Below are positions 4,919-5,580 of a stretch of 5,580 bases of DNA, one piece after another. The stretch is taken from positions 1-5,580 of the forward strand of contig QGUH01000311.1 of the NCBI GenBank assembly GCA_003242355.1, given 5' to 3'. The DNA comes from Pseudomonadota bacterium. GTDB taxonomy: Bacteria; Myxococcota_A; Polyangia; Polyangiales; Polyangiaceae. The position numbers and the translations under genes were made by a program. How positions within the stretch are numbered: position 1 is the stretch's first letter; each line of letters starts with the position of its first letter. The notes beneath the pieces are model-generated. The model ran no database searches. It saw only the letters and a program-made list of their open reading frames with translations, and was not told the DNA's origin.

Positions 4919-5580
4919 CCGACGCCGGGCAGCGCGCGGAGCTGCGCGATCCGCTCGGCGAGCTGGTGCTCACCGGTGACGGTGACGTGGCCGACCTTGC
5001 GCCCCGCGCGCGGGGCCTTGCCATAGAGGTGCAGATGCGCGCCGGGCACCGCGAGGACGGCGCGCACCTCGGGCAGCACGCCGACGCAGTTGAGCATCGC
5101 GCAAGGCTCGGGCACCTCGGGCGAGCCGAGGGGCAGGCCCAGGATCGCGCGCAGGTGATTTTCGAACTGGCTCGTGCGCGCGCCTTCGATCGTAAAGTGC
5201 CCGGAGTTGTGCACGCGCGGCGCCATTTCGTTGGCGACGAGCTCACCGCCCACCTCGAACAACTCGAGCGCGAGCACGCCGACGTAGTCGAGCCGATGGC
5301 AGAGTCGACTGCCGTAGTCCGCCGCGCGCGCCTGGAGCGCGGGCGTGACGCCCGACGCCGGGGCGCGCGTGACGCGCAGGATGCCGCCCTGGTGCTCGTT
5401 CTCCACGAGCGGATAGTGAACCGTGCTGCCGTCGCGGCCGCGAACGACGAGCAGACTGAGCTCCCGCTCGAACGCGACGAACTGCTCGAGGATGCAGGGC
5501 ACGCCGCCGAGCGCGGCCCAGGCACCGTCGAGGTCCCCCCGACTCCGCAAAACGCGCTGTCCTTTGCCGGCGAAGCACAG
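4915..5580 (-). CDS. purK: N5-carboxyaminoimidazole ribonucleotide synthase PurK, C-terminal part (5' end off window)
   Basis: The last 221 residues of PurK, a cytoplasmic ATP-grasp enzyme that joins bicarbonate to AIR using ATP in de novo purine synthesis; the whole protein is normally about 355-390 residues. The frame is open to the right edge, so the start and the N-terminal substrate domain are missing. Visible are the lysine loop AGKGQRV (4-10), GGVPCILEQFV (25-35), the strand ERELSLLVV, PLVENEHQGGILRVTRAP (57-74), the metal-binding segment NEMAPRVHNSGHFTIEG (117-133) and SQFENHLRAILGLPLG (137-152), all typical of PurK. The C-terminal domain follows (LYGKAPRAGRKVGHVTV). The family's usual YDGKGQ reads FAGKGQ here, a small departure next to the ATP-binding lysine. 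It converges on the sco gene with 33 bases between. purE often lies upstream of purK, which would be outside the window. Confidence 0.95.
   Translation of the reverse strand: MCFAGKGQRVLRSRGDLDGAWAALGGVPCILEQFVAFERELSLLVVRGRDGSTVHYPLVENEHQGGILRVTRAPASGVTPALQARAADYGSRLCHRLDYVGVLALELFEVGGELVANEMAPRVHNSGHFTIEGARTSQFENHLRAILGLPLGSPEVPEPCAMLNCVGVLPEVRAVLAVPGAHLHLYGKAPRAGRKVGHVTVTGEHQLAERIAQLRALPGVG

Noticed and set aside
1..5580. A new defence, mobile or RNA-guided system
   Set aside because: No repeat-spacer array, transposase, integrase, reverse transcriptase, nuclease, toxin-antitoxin pair, tRNA or rRNA signature is present. The genes are mostly conserved housekeeping or envelope families.

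Overview
The window is very GC-rich, with GC-loaded third codon positions, GTG/TTG starts and weak Shine-Dalgarno sequences. Gene content (a membrane-anchored discoidin-domain protein, a Tat/lipoprotein-type Sco protein, a GtrB-like glycosyltransferase, a comM/yifB gene and a tiny four-cysteine protein) suggests a deltaproteobacterium in the old sense, most likely a myxobacterium (Myxococcota). That placement is inferred from protein style, not from a marker gene.

Layout, left to right. (1) 1-541, minus: N-terminal part of a ComM/YifB magnesium-chelatase-like ATPase, running off the left edge. (2) 542-817: noncoding gap packed with inverted and direct repeats. (3) 818-1993, minus: 391-residue single-pass membrane protein with a C-terminal F5/8 type C (discoidin) domain. 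(4) 1994-2164: short gap with small hairpins. (5) 2165-2848, minus: class I SAM-dependent methyltransferase. (6) 2849-2973: divergent promoter region with a perfect 9-bp dyad. (7) 2974-3993, plus: family 2 polyprenyl-phosphate glycosyltransferase with two C-terminal membrane helices. (8) 4010-4216, minus: 68-residue four-cysteine protein. (9) 4285-4881, plus: Sco1/SenC copper-chaperone-like thioredoxin-fold protein with an export signal. (10) 4915-5580, minus: C-terminal part of PurK, running off the right edge.

The genes do not form one pathway. ComM (DNA recombination), PurK (purine synthesis) and Sco (copper/thiol chemistry of the cell envelope) are unrelated housekeeping or envelope functions. 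The one pair that may work together is the divergent methyltransferase and glycosyltransferase, which would fit modification of a lipid-linked sugar or envelope glycan. Both convergent gene junctions carry a perfect inverted repeat touching or overlapping the stop codons, as expected for compact two-way terminators without a T-tract.

I found no mobile element, CRISPR array, RNA gene or defence system. The most noteworthy items are the dense hairpin cluster at 614-792, the divergent-promoter dyad at 2865-2891, the small four-cysteine protein and the unassigned N-terminal half of the discoidin-domain protein.
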